64,000 nt of DNA from the NCBI GenBank assembly GCA_018242445.1, contig JAFEBW010000016.1:1-64000 (forward strand), given 5' to 3'. The notes below the pieces were generated by a model. It ran no database searches. It worked only from the letters and a program-made list of their open reading frames with translations, and was not told where the DNA came from. This DNA is from Pseudomonadota bacterium. Its GTDB lineage: Bacteria; Pseudomonadota; Gammaproteobacteria; Xanthomonadales; Xanthomonadaceae. How positions within the stretch are numbered: the stretch's first letter is position 1; every line of letters begins with the position of its first letter. The translations under genes and the position numbers were made by a program. Shown one piece after another: positions 11,929-18,940 of the stretch.

Positions 11929-12345
11929 TCAGTAGAACAGCGGGGCGAACCACGGAACGGCTAGCAGAGCCAGCAGCGCGATGGTGACGATCCAGAACAC
12001 CAACCGTTGTCGGCGGCGCGTGCGCGGATCGGCGCAAGGCGTGCCTGGCGCGCAGACTTGCGGAACCAGATACAACCTGCGGAACGCCAATCCGAGAAAT
12101 AGCAGGGTGAGGCCGATGAAGATGGGCCGTACCGGTTCCATCGCGGTCAGGTGGCCGATCCAGCTGCCACCTATGCCGAGCGCGAGCAGCACCAGCGGTC
12201 CGACGCAGCACACCGACGCGCCAATTGCCGACAGCACGCCGGCGATCAGCGAACCCTTGCCGGCGAATCGCACCGTCCGGATCGCACGTCCCAACTGATT
12301 GGATTCACGATTGAGTAGGCTCGAATCATCCACGGTAGCCAGCAA
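11929..12345 (-). CDS. merT: Second MerT-like transporter
   Basis: A 138-residue membrane protein with the MerT arrangement: CC pair in the first helix (ASVCCVGPL), a loop CxPGxxC (CAPGTPC), a third hydrophobic segment and the terminal PLFY. The N-terminus is about 20 residues longer than that of the first MerT, and ATG 12345 lies inside the end of the upstream AhpD-like gene (20-bp overlap). A downstream start is possible, but no other Met precedes helix 1. Function as a soft-metal importer is inferred from family. Confidence 0.9.
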   Translation of the reverse strand: MLATVDDSSLLNRESNQLGRAIRTVRFAGKGSLIAGVLSAIGASVCCVGPLVLLALGIGGSWIGHLTAMEPVRPIFIGLTLLFLGLAFRRLYLVPQVCAPGTPCADPRTRRRQRLVFWIVTIALLALLAVPWFAPLFY

Positions 12346-12889
12346 CCTCCTCCGCGTCGAACGTCACGCCCAAACCCAACGCGACGCGGTTGACGAAATT
12401 GAAATACGCGACGATCAGCGTGATCAGCAGGATGTCGGCATCGTCGAAACCCGCCGTGCGCAGCGCGGCGACGTCCTGCGCCTCCATCCGATCCGGCGAC
12501 CGGGTGAGCTTCACCGCATGCTCGCACAAAGCCCGATCCGCGGCATCGAGCGTGGATGCATCGCAGCCTTGCGCGATCGCATCGAGCAGCTGGGTGTCCG
12601 CGATGTAGCGCGCCAGCGCCTCACGGTGATGGGCAACACAGTAGCCACAAGCATTTTCGCGCGAAACCACGACCGCGAGCAGCTCGCGTTGGCGTCGCGA
12701 CAGCCCGCCGGATGCGAACAGCAGATCCAGATACAGCGTCAGATGCGCCTGCAGCGCGGAAGGCCGCAGGCTGTGTACCTTGAGGATGTTGGCGACCTTG
12801 CCGCGGCTGCGTTCGAGGGCGTCGTAAACGACGCGCAACTTGCCGGTCGCCTCATCTGGTTCTATTTCATGGATGAAACTCATGCGCAT
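12326..12889 (-). CDS. AhpD/carboxymuconolactone decarboxylase-like peroxidase-related protein
   Basis: A 187-residue all-helical protein of the AhpD-like family. The catalytic-type motif is NACGYCVAHH (about residues 79-88), the C-x-x-C...H pattern of alkylhydroperoxidase AhpD. Such proteins reduce peroxides or act as thiol redox partners. It lies between grxC (24 bp upstream) and merT2 (overlapping), so it sits in a thiol/metal operon. ATG 12889 or the Met two codons later may be the start. Confidence 0.85.
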   Translation of the reverse strand: MRMSFIHEIEPDEATGKLRVVYDALERSRGKVANILKVHSLRPSALQAHLTLYLDLLFASGGLSRRQRELLAVVVSRENACGYCVAHHREALARYIADTQLLDAIAQGCDASTLDAADRALCEHAVKLTRSPDRMEAQDVAALRTAGFDDADILLITLIVAYFNFVNRVALGLGVTFDAEEVAGYRG

Positions 12890-12913
12890 CGCTCCGGTTA
12901 CGGCGGTCGGTAC

Positions 12914-13174
12914 TCAGGCAGTGGAGAGCAGCGAATCCAGGAGACCTCGACGATCCAACTCGGCGAGCTCGTCGAACCCGCCGACGTGCACGGATCCGAT
13001 GAAGATCTGCGGCATGCTGCGCCGCCCGCCACTGCGGCGCATCATCTCGTCCCGGTGGCGGGCATCCACGGCGATGTCGATCTTCTCGGGTACGACGCCC
13101 TTGTGTCTGAGCAGATGTTCAGCGCGCAGGCAGAAGGAGCATTTGTCCGAGCCGTAGAGGGTCACTCTGGGCAT
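12914..13174 (-). CDS. grxC: Glutaredoxin (GrxC type)
   Basis: An 86-residue dithiol glutaredoxin. Active site CSFC at about residues 12-15, the cis-proline loop SMPQIFIG, and the GG-E/D motif (GGFDEL). It reduces disulfides and glutathione mixed disulfides. ATG 13174 gives the normal N-terminus MPRVTLYG and overlaps the end of the second AhpD-like gene by 13 bp, suggesting translational coupling. Its place between two AhpD-like genes suggests it may be their reductant. Confidence 0.9.
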   Translation of the reverse strand: MPRVTLYGSDKCSFCLRAEHLLRHKGVVPEKIDIAVDARHRDEMMRRSGGRRSMPQIFIGSVHVGGFDELAELDRRGLLDSLLSTA

Positions 13175-13743
13175 CGCTCGCTCCTGTGCTGCGGTGTCCA
13201 ACGTTCATGCTCAAGAGCCGGATTGAGCGGCGTGTCGAGCAAGTGATTGGCGTAGTTGGACAAGGTCTTCTGGGCGACGCCGAGCACGACCTCCAGCGCC
13301 TGCGCCGGCACATAGCCGGCCTCCAGGAACCGAGTGAAAACCGGATCATCCGCCACCCAACCGCGCTTCTCGACGACGGCCCACGTGAACGCGGCGAGTG
13401 CGGCGAGTCGGGTGTCGGCGGGCTCTTGGTATTCTCTCAGTGCCGCGACCACGTCGGCAGGCGCTCCGACCATGGTCTTGGCGATCATCGAATGCGCGGC
13501 GACGCAGTATCCGCATCCGTTGGCTACGCTGGTCGCCAGCAGCACCACTTGTCGCTCGATCGGAGTCAGACTGCATCGCTCGAAACAGTCCGATACAGTC
13601 AGGTAGCCGTCGAGGGCCGTGGGTGCGTTAGCCAATCCAGCGTACAGATTGGGGACGAAACCGAGCTTGCTCGCGGCTTTCGTCAGCGTCGCGCGAGCGA
13701 CTGCCGGCGCGCTGTCGGGCGTGTGGAATGGAAAGTGGTTCAT
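13162..13743 (-). CDS. Second AhpD-like (carboxymuconolactone decarboxylase family) protein
   Basis: A 193-residue AhpD-fold protein with the thiol motif NGCGYCVAAHS (about residues 74-84) and the expected helical sequence around it. It differs from the copy at 12326-12889 and is not a recent duplicate. ATG 13743 was chosen; ATG 13755 adds four residues. It follows the DoxX gene after 39 bp and overlaps grxC, so the two AhpD proteins flank the glutaredoxin within one run. Substrate unknown. Confidence 0.85.
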   Translation of the reverse strand: MNHFPFHTPDSAPAVARATLTKAASKLGFVPNLYAGLANAPTALDGYLTVSDCFERCSLTPIERQVVLLATSVANGCGYCVAAHSMIAKTMVGAPADVVAALREYQEPADTRLAALAAFTWAVVEKRGWVADDPVFTRFLEAGYVPAQALEVVLGVAQKTLSNYANHLLDTPLNPALEHERWTPQHRSERCPE

Positions 13744-13782
13744 GCGTGTCCTCAAAACGTGGGCGACAAAAGCATTCCTGAA

Positions 13783-14322
13783 TCATTTCGCCGCTTGGGC
13801 CTTCACTGGGTTTCCGACCGAGATGCGATTACGGACATAACGGTTCCAAGCCTGTCGAAGCCCCTCATCCAACGAGAACTTGCCAGGCCCCCAGGCGATC
13901 ACCGCGAGCAACATCAAGGCCCAGCCCTTGTGATCGGCGAAGTCCGAAGTGTTGAACAGACCCGCCCAGAATCCGTTCGGCCACAGATCCGGATAGGAGA
14001 TCACCGCGACCGCGTTGTGCACGAACAGCACCACCGCGGTGATCCGCCCGGCCAGGCCCAGACCGAGCAGCCACGGTGCGATCAGCTCGACCCACATGCC
14101 GAGGAATGCGGCCGTGTCTGGTGGCAACACGGGTACGTGGTAGACCGATACGAACAAATTGTGGGTGCCGAGCGGGTCGTCGAACTTGACCACGCCCGCA
14201 TTCCAGAACGCGATCGCCACCCACAGCCGCATCAGCAACAGCGCGATCGGACCGACCCACGCGGCCAGGCCAGCGGTTCCGGCGTCGTACCAGTCCGCGA
14301 GTCGCTGCAGCCTGATGGTCAT
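13783..14322 (-). CDS. DoxX-family membrane protein of the bufferin cluster (BufD/GigT-like)
   Basis: A 179-residue membrane protein with four hydrophobic helices in the DoxX pattern (WNAGVVKFDDP near helix 1; GMWVELIAPWLLGLGL). DoxX-type proteins are the usual fourth member of DUF2282-MNIO-DUF2063 operons, including the gold-induced gig operon of Cupriavidus. ATG 14322 overlaps the bufC stop by 4 bp (ATGA), so the two are translationally coupled. Its biochemical role in peptide maturation or redox balance is not established. Confidence 0.85.
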   Translation of the reverse strand: MTIRLQRLADWYDAGTAGLAAWVGPIALLLMRLWVAIAFWNAGVVKFDDPLGTHNLFVSVYHVPVLPPDTAAFLGMWVELIAPWLLGLGLAGRITAVVLFVHNAVAVISYPDLWPNGFWAGLFNTSDFADHKGWALMLLAVIAWGPGKFSLDEGLRQAWNRYVRNRISVGNPVKAQAAK

Positions 14323-15110
14323 GTCGTTTTCTCCTGGATGGCGGTGAATTCCGCGATCAATCCATTGTTCGCAAGCCCCGCGATGCACTCGGTCAAATCA
14401 AAGGACGGATCGGTCCGGCGCGCTGCAGCATGCGCGGCCTCCAGCGTCGACCCGTGCGCGAGCGCGTCAATGCAGGCAAAGCTCGCGGCGGCAATCGAAG
14501 TCATCGCGACCTCGCTACCGCTGCGCCACAGCACGACCTGCTCGCCGCCGGTGGGCAGCTGAAGCCGTTCCGACTGCGGCTGCATTGCGTACTGCCAGAT
14601 CGTCAGCACCGGATGCACGCTCGCCAATCCGCGCGTGGACGGATGCAGCGCGATGTGTACATCCACTCCGATCGCGGCGAGCGCGCATTCGATCTCGACC
14701 GCCGTCATCGACCGCGCGTCTGGCGCGAGTGCGGCCTGCTGGCGCGCCCACTCCAGCCGGGCGACATCGCCCAAGTAAGTTAGCCCGTTTGTTTCCGGAA
14801 GCAACTCCAGGAACTCGGCGAAATGCGCGCCGAACGCTTGCAGATTGCCCGATCGCGACGGGTGACACATGCGGTAGCGGTCGGCGCACTGCGCGAAGAA
14901 TCCCTCGCCGACCAGAGCGAGCACCGCCGGGTATGCCGCGCGGAGCGCTTCGGCGTGGATCTGCGCTCCGCTGTTGCGGTAGATGCGCAGGCGCGTGGCA
15001 GGATCGAGGCCGTTGCCCGCGACCGCGGCAGCGGCCTTCGCGCCGTCCTCGTCGTAGACAGCCGCGAGCAAGTCTCGCTGCAGATCAAGCAGCGAGCCGG
15101 CGGTGTGCAT
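14319..15110 (-). CDS. BufC/HvfC-type DUF2063 protein, MNIO partner
   Basis: A 263-residue protein whose N-terminal half is the DUF2063 helical domain (LLDLQRDLLAAVYDE, YRNSGAQIHAEALRAAYPAVLALVG). The C-terminal half is an alpha/beta domain seen in BufC/HvfC partners. These proteins bind the precursor peptide and present it to the MNIO enzyme. The start at ATG 15110 overlaps bufB by 26 bp; an ATG six codons upstream exists. Order bufA-bufB-bufC-doxX is standard. Confidence 0.87.
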   Translation of the reverse strand: MHTAGSLLDLQRDLLAAVYDEDGAKAAAAVAGNGLDPATRLRIYRNSGAQIHAEALRAAYPAVLALVGEGFFAQCADRYRMCHPSRSGNLQAFGAHFAEFLELLPETNGLTYLGDVARLEWARQQAALAPDARSMTAVEIECALAAIGVDVHIALHPSTRGLASVHPVLTIWQYAMQPQSERLQLPTGGEQVVLWRSGSEVAMTSIAAASFACIDALAHGSTLEAAHAAARRTDPSFDLTECIAGLANNGLIAEFTAIQEKTT

Positions 15111-15957
15111 CGAGCACCTCCTCCGCACGCGCTGCTTCGGCCAGCAGCACTTCGAGTTCGGGAATGTCCTGGTCCCATTCGATCAGCGTGGGCACCGATC
15201 CGAACCGCGCGATCGCATCGGCGTACAGATTCCAGACGTCCTCCGCGACCAGACGATCGTGGGTATCGATCAGCAGCGGCACCGGAAGATGTTCTTTGCG
15301 GGTGAACCCTGCAAGGTGGATTTCGCGAACCGCGTCCTTCGGCAGGGCGCGTAGGTAGACATGCGGATCGAAGCCGTGATTGACGCTGTTGACAAAGATG
15401 TTGTTGACGTCGCACAGCAGCCCGCAACCGCTGCGCTGGACGATGGTCGCGACGAAGTCCCATTCGCTGTAGTTGCCGTCGCGAAAGCGCAGGTAACTGG
15501 AGATGTTCTCCACCAGCAGTTCGCGCCCGAGCGCGTCCTGCACTTGTCCGATTCGCGAGACTAGCAGCCGCGCAGCTTCCTCGGTGAACGGCAATGGCAG
15601 CAGGTCGTTGCCGTGGCGGCCGTCCACCGCGCCCCAGCTCAGGTGCTCCGACACCAGCGCTGGCTGGTAGCGATCGACCAGCACCGCCAGGCGTTTCAGG
15701 TGCGCCATGTCCAGGCCATCGGCTGAACCCAGCGACAAGCCGACGCCGTGCAGGCTCAGTGGATAATCCGCACGAATGCGCTCCATCGCGGCGTGGAGGC
15801 CGCCGCCCTCGGCGAACAGGTTCTCGCTGTGCACCTCGAACCACGGCACCCGCGGGCTCTCGCGCAGAACCCGGTCAATATGTGGCGCGCGCAACCCGAT
15901 GCCGGCCGCGGCCGGCATCGGGGGCGCACCCACCACCGGGATCGGAGATTGCCTCAC
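15085..15957 (-). CDS. Multinuclear iron-dependent oxidase (MNIO, DUF692), BufB-like
   Basis: TIM-barrel enzyme of about 290 residues that modifies cysteines of DUF2282 precursors. Visible metal-site motifs include VHSENLF, LHGVGLSLGS, SEHLSW, LVENISSY, CDVNNIFVNSVNHG, EIHLAGF and IEWDQD, covering the His/Glu/Asp/Asn ligands expected for two or three irons. GTG 15957, 11 bp after the bufA stop, was chosen; ATG 15918 is an alternative and would drop 13 residues. Family assignment is firm, the product chemistry is inferred. Confidence 0.9.
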   Translation of the reverse strand: MRQSPIPVVGAPPMPAAAGIGLRAPHIDRVLRESPRVPWFEVHSENLFAEGGGLHAAMERIRADYPLSLHGVGLSLGSADGLDMAHLKRLAVLVDRYQPALVSEHLSWGAVDGRHGNDLLPLPFTEEAARLLVSRIGQVQDALGRELLVENISSYLRFRDGNYSEWDFVATIVQRSGCGLLCDVNNIFVNSVNHGFDPHVYLRALPKDAVREIHLAGFTRKEHLPVPLLIDTHDRLVAEDVWNLYADAIARFGSVPTLIEWDQDIPELEVLLAEAARAEEVLDAHRRLAA

Positions 15958-15967
15958 GACGCCGGCC

Positions 15968-16261
15968 TTACGGCTTCGCGGGCTGCGGCTTGCCGCCGTC
16001 GATCTTTTCGCACAGACCGGAAGGCACCGCCACGAACGCGTTCGGATCGCGCGCAGTCGTGTCCTGGCCCGCGCAGGAGTGACCCGGCGACTTGCAATCG
16101 TTCTTGTGCGCGGCATTGATGCCGTAGCACTTCTGCATGCTGTCCATCTTCGCCTTGTCGGCAGATTGGCCCTGCGGCATGCCGGCCGCGAATACGGCGG
16201 ATGCCGCGCCCAGGGTCAGGGCACAGGCCAGCGAGGCCTTGAGTAATTGCGTGCTGTTCAT
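15968..16261 (-). CDS. Bufferin-type precursor peptide (DUF2282, BufA1-like)
   Basis: A 97-residue exported peptide precursor. Signal peptide (about residues 1-24, ending AVFAA), then a four-cysteine core: KCYGINAAHKNDCKSPGHSC and a final GLCEKI. This is the DUF2282 pattern. Related bufferins are matured by an MNIO enzyme and chelate copper in the periplasm. ATG 16261 has a purine-rich stretch just upstream. First gene of the bufABC-doxX run; the metal bound here (Cu, Hg, Au) is not deducible. Confidence 0.9.
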   Translation of the reverse strand: MNSTQLLKASLACALTLGAASAVFAAGMPQGQSADKAKMDSMQKCYGINAAHKNDCKSPGHSCAGQDTTARDPNAFVAVPSGLCEKIDGGKPQPAKP

Positions 16262-16330
16262 GGGTTCTACCTCCGTGGGAAATGACCGGAATGGTTCCGG
16301 CATGGATAAGAGGCAGCAAGCGGGCAAAAT

Positions 16331-16352
16331 GATTCGCGGCCAATCGCCGTTA
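16331..16352 (-). promoter_or_regulatory. Promoter-like CGCGAATC motif upstream of bufA
   Basis: Reading leftward, the 116-bp gap before bufA holds CGCGAATCATTTT (-10-like CGAATC at 16331-16336). The same CGCGAATC-TTTT motif, with G for A, occurs before the KC-repeat gene at 17,437. A GTAACG box lies only 11 bp further upstream, too close for a normal -35. The shared motif is visible; its role as an ECF-type promoter element is inference. Confidence 0.4.
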
Positions 16353-16377
16353 CCCATCGCGACCGGAGCAATGCAAT

Positions 16378-17076
16378 TCACGTCAGTTGGTTTTGTGGGA
16401 GTTTTCGGTCCAAATCGATCGGGATTTCGGAAAGGACTTCCAGGCTGCGGTCGTCGAGCACCGCCTGCGGCGGGTGACGGCACAAGGCCGCATCTCGCGC
16501 CGCGAGCAGCTCATGAATCTCGTCCCGGCACAGCGCCACCACGCTCTCGATCACGGTATCGATCGGTGGATGGCCGGTCGCGAGGGACAAGTTCGCGAGC
16601 AGCCGCTCGGTTCCATCCGCGCTAAGCATCAGATCGCCGGTGACCCAGCTATTGACCGTGAACAGGCTGGTCGGGACGCCCTTGGCGTCCAGACCGATGC
16701 ACAGCAAATGGCGCGTTCGCGCACGTGTGCGCGTATGGCCGGTCAAGGCCGCGAATTCCCGCTCAGCCTTCGACCGCAGCCGATAGGCCCAGAGTTGGCG
16801 TCGCGCGAACAGATGAATGTGCCCGTGCTCGACCGCGCCCGGCCGGTCCTCGGGCGAATGCGAGTGGTAGAACCACTGAAAGCCACTCTCCGAATCGATC
16901 GCATCGTCGTCCGGGTAATGGCTCCATTGCTGCGGCGCGGTTCCCTTGAGCACCCCGCCGAGCAGGTGCTCGCCATCCTCGGCGAGCACTGCGTAGGTTT
17001 CGAGCAGTCTCCGGCCGGCGGCAGGCAAGTCGTCACGCCGGCGGCCCTGCGGCCGCCGACCGGTGGCTGATTCCAT
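16378..17076 (-). CDS. DUF6969-like protein of the metallopeptide cluster
   Basis: A 232-residue soluble protein with no signal peptide. The middle carries a His/Tyr/Trp-rich run (WSHYPDDDAIDSESGFQWFYHSHSP, shown here in part as HYPDDD and FYHSHSP) and HGHIHLF, resembling DUF6969 from memory. The clustered histidines suggest a metal site. Its ATG overlaps the stop of the KC-repeat peptide gene by one base (TAATG), strong evidence that it serves that peptide. Function unknown; a maturation or binding partner is the best guess. Confidence 0.7.
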   Translation of the reverse strand: MESATGRRPQGRRRDDLPAAGRRLLETYAVLAEDGEHLLGGVLKGTAPQQWSHYPDDDAIDSESGFQWFYHSHSPEDRPGAVEHGHIHLFARRQLWAYRLRSKAEREFAALTGHTRTRARTRHLLCIGLDAKGVPTSLFTVNSWVTGDLMLSADGTERLLANLSLATGHPPIDTVIESVVALCRDEIHELLAARDAALCRHPPQAVLDDRSLEVLSEIPIDLDRKLPQNQLT

Positions 17077-17366
17077 TAATGCTGCGCCGCGCACTTGGCC
17101 CCGCATTTCGCGCCGCATTTGGCCGCGCACTTGCTCGCTCCGTGATGGGCTTTGGCGTGGTGGTGGCGCGGGTGGCACTTGCCGGCGCACTTGGCGCCGC
17201 ACTTCGACGCACATTTTCCAGCGCATTTCGCACCGCACTTGGCCATGGCGGCGGGCTGACACTTGCCTTGGCCGCCGGGCGGGTCGGCCGCGACCGATGC
17301 CAGTGGCAGCGCCAGGGTGGCGGCGGTCAGCGCAGCCAGCGAGGCCAGTTTCAGTTTTGTCTTCAT
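17076..17366 (-). CDS. Exported KC-tetrad repeat peptide (BufA2/metallothionein-like)
   Basis: A 96-residue precursor. Signal peptide (residues 1 to about 27, ending LASVAAD), then about 69 residues with 11 cysteines, mostly in a four-residue period KCGA/KCAG/KCAS. A His-rich HPRHHHAKAHH segment interrupts the repeats. Every cysteine follows a lysine. The pattern recalls low-complexity MNIO substrates (BufA2/HvfA type) or an exported metallothionein. It heads the leftward run and overlaps the DUF6969-like gene. It is a very likely soft-metal binder; modification by the BufB enzyme is inference. Confidence 0.8.
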   Translation of the reverse strand: MKTKLKLASLAALTAATLALPLASVAADPPGGQGKCQPAAMAKCGAKCAGKCASKCGAKCAGKCHPRHHHAKAHHGASKCAAKCGAKCGAKCAAQH

Positions 17367-17436
17367 CGGGTTTCTCCGTCGGGTGGTGGTTGGAGGCAGG
17401 GGCCTCGACGCATGAGAGGGGCAATGCAACCAAAAC

Positions 17437-17478
17437 GATTCGCGCGCTATGAAAAAAAGTTTCCGGGGCGCGCGAATC
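17437..17478. promoter_or_regulatory. Divergent promoter region with 10-bp inverted repeat
   Basis: A perfect inverted repeat, GATTCGCGCG (17437-17446) and CGCGCGAATC (17469-17478), encloses 22 bp containing an A tract. Leftward, GGAAAC (complement of 17459-17464) and CGAATC (complement of 17437-17442) are 16 bp apart, a good ECF-type promoter facing the KC-repeat gene. Rightward, CGAATC at 17473-17478 could serve the DUF2892-sigma genes, but its -35 is poor. Confidence 0.5.
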
Positions 17479-17550
17479 CATTTAGTGCGATGCCGCCTCT
17501 TGGTAGGCGAGGGACTTCCTCGACCACAGGCCAACCAAGGAGACAACCAC

Positions 17551-17760
17551 ATGTTTTACGTGAAGAATGTTCCGAACTGGGAACGCGGCCTGCGCATCCT
17601 GATGGGCGCGGCGGGACTGGGCTACGCCGGCATGAACTGGGGCGTCTCCAATCTCGCCGTGGGCATCGGCGCGATGGGCGCCATACTCGCCATGAGCGGC
17701 TTGATGGGCTGGTGCCCGATGTGTGCGATGGTTGGCCGCAAGCTCGACAAGGGGCATTGA
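17551..17760 (+). CDS. DUF2892 (YgaP transmembrane-like) small membrane protein
   Basis: A 69-residue protein of the DUF2892 family. The N-terminus MFYVKNVPNWERGLRI is followed by two hydrophobic helices and a CPMC motif (WCPMCAMVG) near the end, a pattern often seen beside metal and sulfur genes. ATG 17551 has AAGGAG about 10 nt upstream. It ends one base before the sigma-factor GTG start, so they are co-transcribed. The CPMC pair could sense metal or redox state; that is inference. Confidence 0.85.
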   Translation: MFYVKNVPNWERGLRILMGAAGLGYAGMNWGVSNLAVGIGAMGAILAMSGLMGWCPMCAMVGRKLDKGH

Positions 17761-17761
17761 A

Positions 17762-18286
17762 GTGAACACCGCGATCGACCGGATCGACCTGATCCACGCC
17801 GCCCAGACCGGCGATCCGATCGCGGTGGAGCGGTTGCTGGTCGTCTGCCAGGCCGATGCGCGTCGTTACGCCTTCAAGCATTGCCATGCCAGCGACATTG
17901 ACGACGCCGTGCAGGAATCGCTGCTGGTGATCTCGCGCAAGGTCAAGGGCCTCAAGGCCGCGGCGGCGTTTTCGTCATGGCTGTTCACCGTGATCCGGCG
18001 CGAGTGCCGCCGGCTCGAACGCATGATGTTCCGTCACGAGCCGCTGGAGGACGATCTGGTCGAACAGCAGCTGGCCTGCCGGACCGACGAAGCGCTGCGC
18101 GTGGATCTGGCGAAGGCGCTCGAATCGTTGCCCGCGCACTACCTCGAGGTCGTGCTACTGCGCGATTTCGAGGAACTCACCATCGCCGAGATCGCCGAGC
18201 GCCTGGGCGAGCAGATTCCCGCCGTCAAAAGCCGCCTGCATCGCGCGCGCGAGCTGGTTCGCGAATACCTGCAAGAGAAAGTTTGA
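17762..18286 (+). CDS. ECF-family RNA polymerase sigma factor
   Basis: A 174-residue sigma factor with region 2 (DIDDAVQESLLVISRKV ... SSWLFTVIRREC) and region 4 (LPAHYLEVVLLRDFEELTIAEIAERLG). GTG 17762 directly follows the DUF2892 stop; an ATG at 17723 in the same frame overlaps that gene and is less likely. No anti-sigma gene is next to it. In Caulobacter an ECF factor controls bufferin operons, so this one probably drives the divergent KC-repeat and buf genes. Confidence 0.88.
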   Translation: MNTAIDRIDLIHAAQTGDPIAVERLLVVCQADARRYAFKHCHASDIDDAVQESLLVISRKVKGLKAAAAFSSWLFTVIRRECRRLERMMFRHEPLEDDLVEQQLACRTDEALRVDLAKALESLPAHYLEVVLLRDFEELTIAEIAERLGEQIPAVKSRLHRARELVREYLQEKV

Positions 18287-18293
18287 GGACAAC

Positions 18294-18350
18294 TTAATTT
18301 CCGGAACGAGCCAGTCGCGCAATCACTTCGGCGGGATCCCATTTAGCAAG
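18294..18350 (-). pseudogene. Remnant of a KfrA/TnpT-like gene 3' end
   Basis: On the minus strand 18350-18294 reads LALAKWDPAEVIARLARSGN then a stop. It closely matches the C-terminus of the intact KfrA-like protein at 19282 (FAKWDPAESMARLAGLGS), and about 32 of 42 bases agree across the tail. Upstream of it the frame no longer resembles that protein. It is best read as the leftover tail of a second, related element. Confidence 0.6.
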
Positions 18351-18509
18351 CGCCAGTCGACGTCGTCGCGAACATCGAAGGGGCACCTCGAACAGCCTGA
18401 CGAAGCCAACCCGATTTTCGCGACGGTGTTGACCAAGCTGGTGAATAATCCGTTTTCACGCCACCGCTCAAGCTGATTGGAATTACTTTCGAACGCTGGT
18501 CGATTCACA

Positions 18510-18806
18510 ATGCAAACCGACATGACCTCTTCTGCTGAAGAAAACGACGATTACATCGTTACCTCGTTGGCTCATACAGATGGCGTGGTCGCCGAGTGGT
18601 ACGTCTTTCGCGGCAGAGTGTCGTCGTCGACTTGCTTGGCGATCTGCGGCAACCGCGCCGAAGCGCTCGAGCGTGCAACGGCCATGGCACAATATCAATG
18701 CGCAACGGGACACATCTCTCAAGTGCATTGTCGCGATCCCGTATCGCACATCATGACGACGGTGTGGCGTCCACCCGAATGCGCTCCACGGTTTCCAAGC
18801 GTATGA
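18510..18806 (+). CDS. Hypothetical protein, DUF2188-like pattern
   Basis: A 98-residue protein not recognised with confidence. The middle (EWYVFRGRV ... NRAEALERATAMAQYQ ... ISQVHCRDP) has the alternating strand-helix-strand look of small DUF2188-type proteins. It is less GC-rich than its neighbours and sits between the sigma gene and the transposition module. ATG 18510 was taken; ATG 18477 in the same frame is possible. It may be a passenger of the mobile element. Confidence 0.5.
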   Translation: MQTDMTSSAEENDDYIVTSLAHTDGVVAEWYVFRGRVSSSTCLAICGNRAEALERATAMAQYQCATGHISQVHCRDPVSHIMTTVWRPPECAPRFPSV

Positions 18807-18940
18807 AATTCGTCGTGCGAACCTTTTGCTGCGCACCCATCGAGTAACTTTATCCAGCTCCTATTACTCGGAACTTGGCAATGAGTCGAAAATGTTTCGC
18901 AAATTGCCGGGTTCCTGGGGCTGGCTGCTAGAGTAACCCG

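Noticed and set aside
12326-12345. Possible frameshift or error where merT2 starts inside the upstream gene.
   Set aside because: Both proteins are full length and in different frames; a 20-bp overlap is consistent with translational coupling in this tight cluster.
18323-18523. 66-codon minus-strand open frame.
   Set aside because: It lies in a different frame across the KfrA tail remnant and has no protein-like features.
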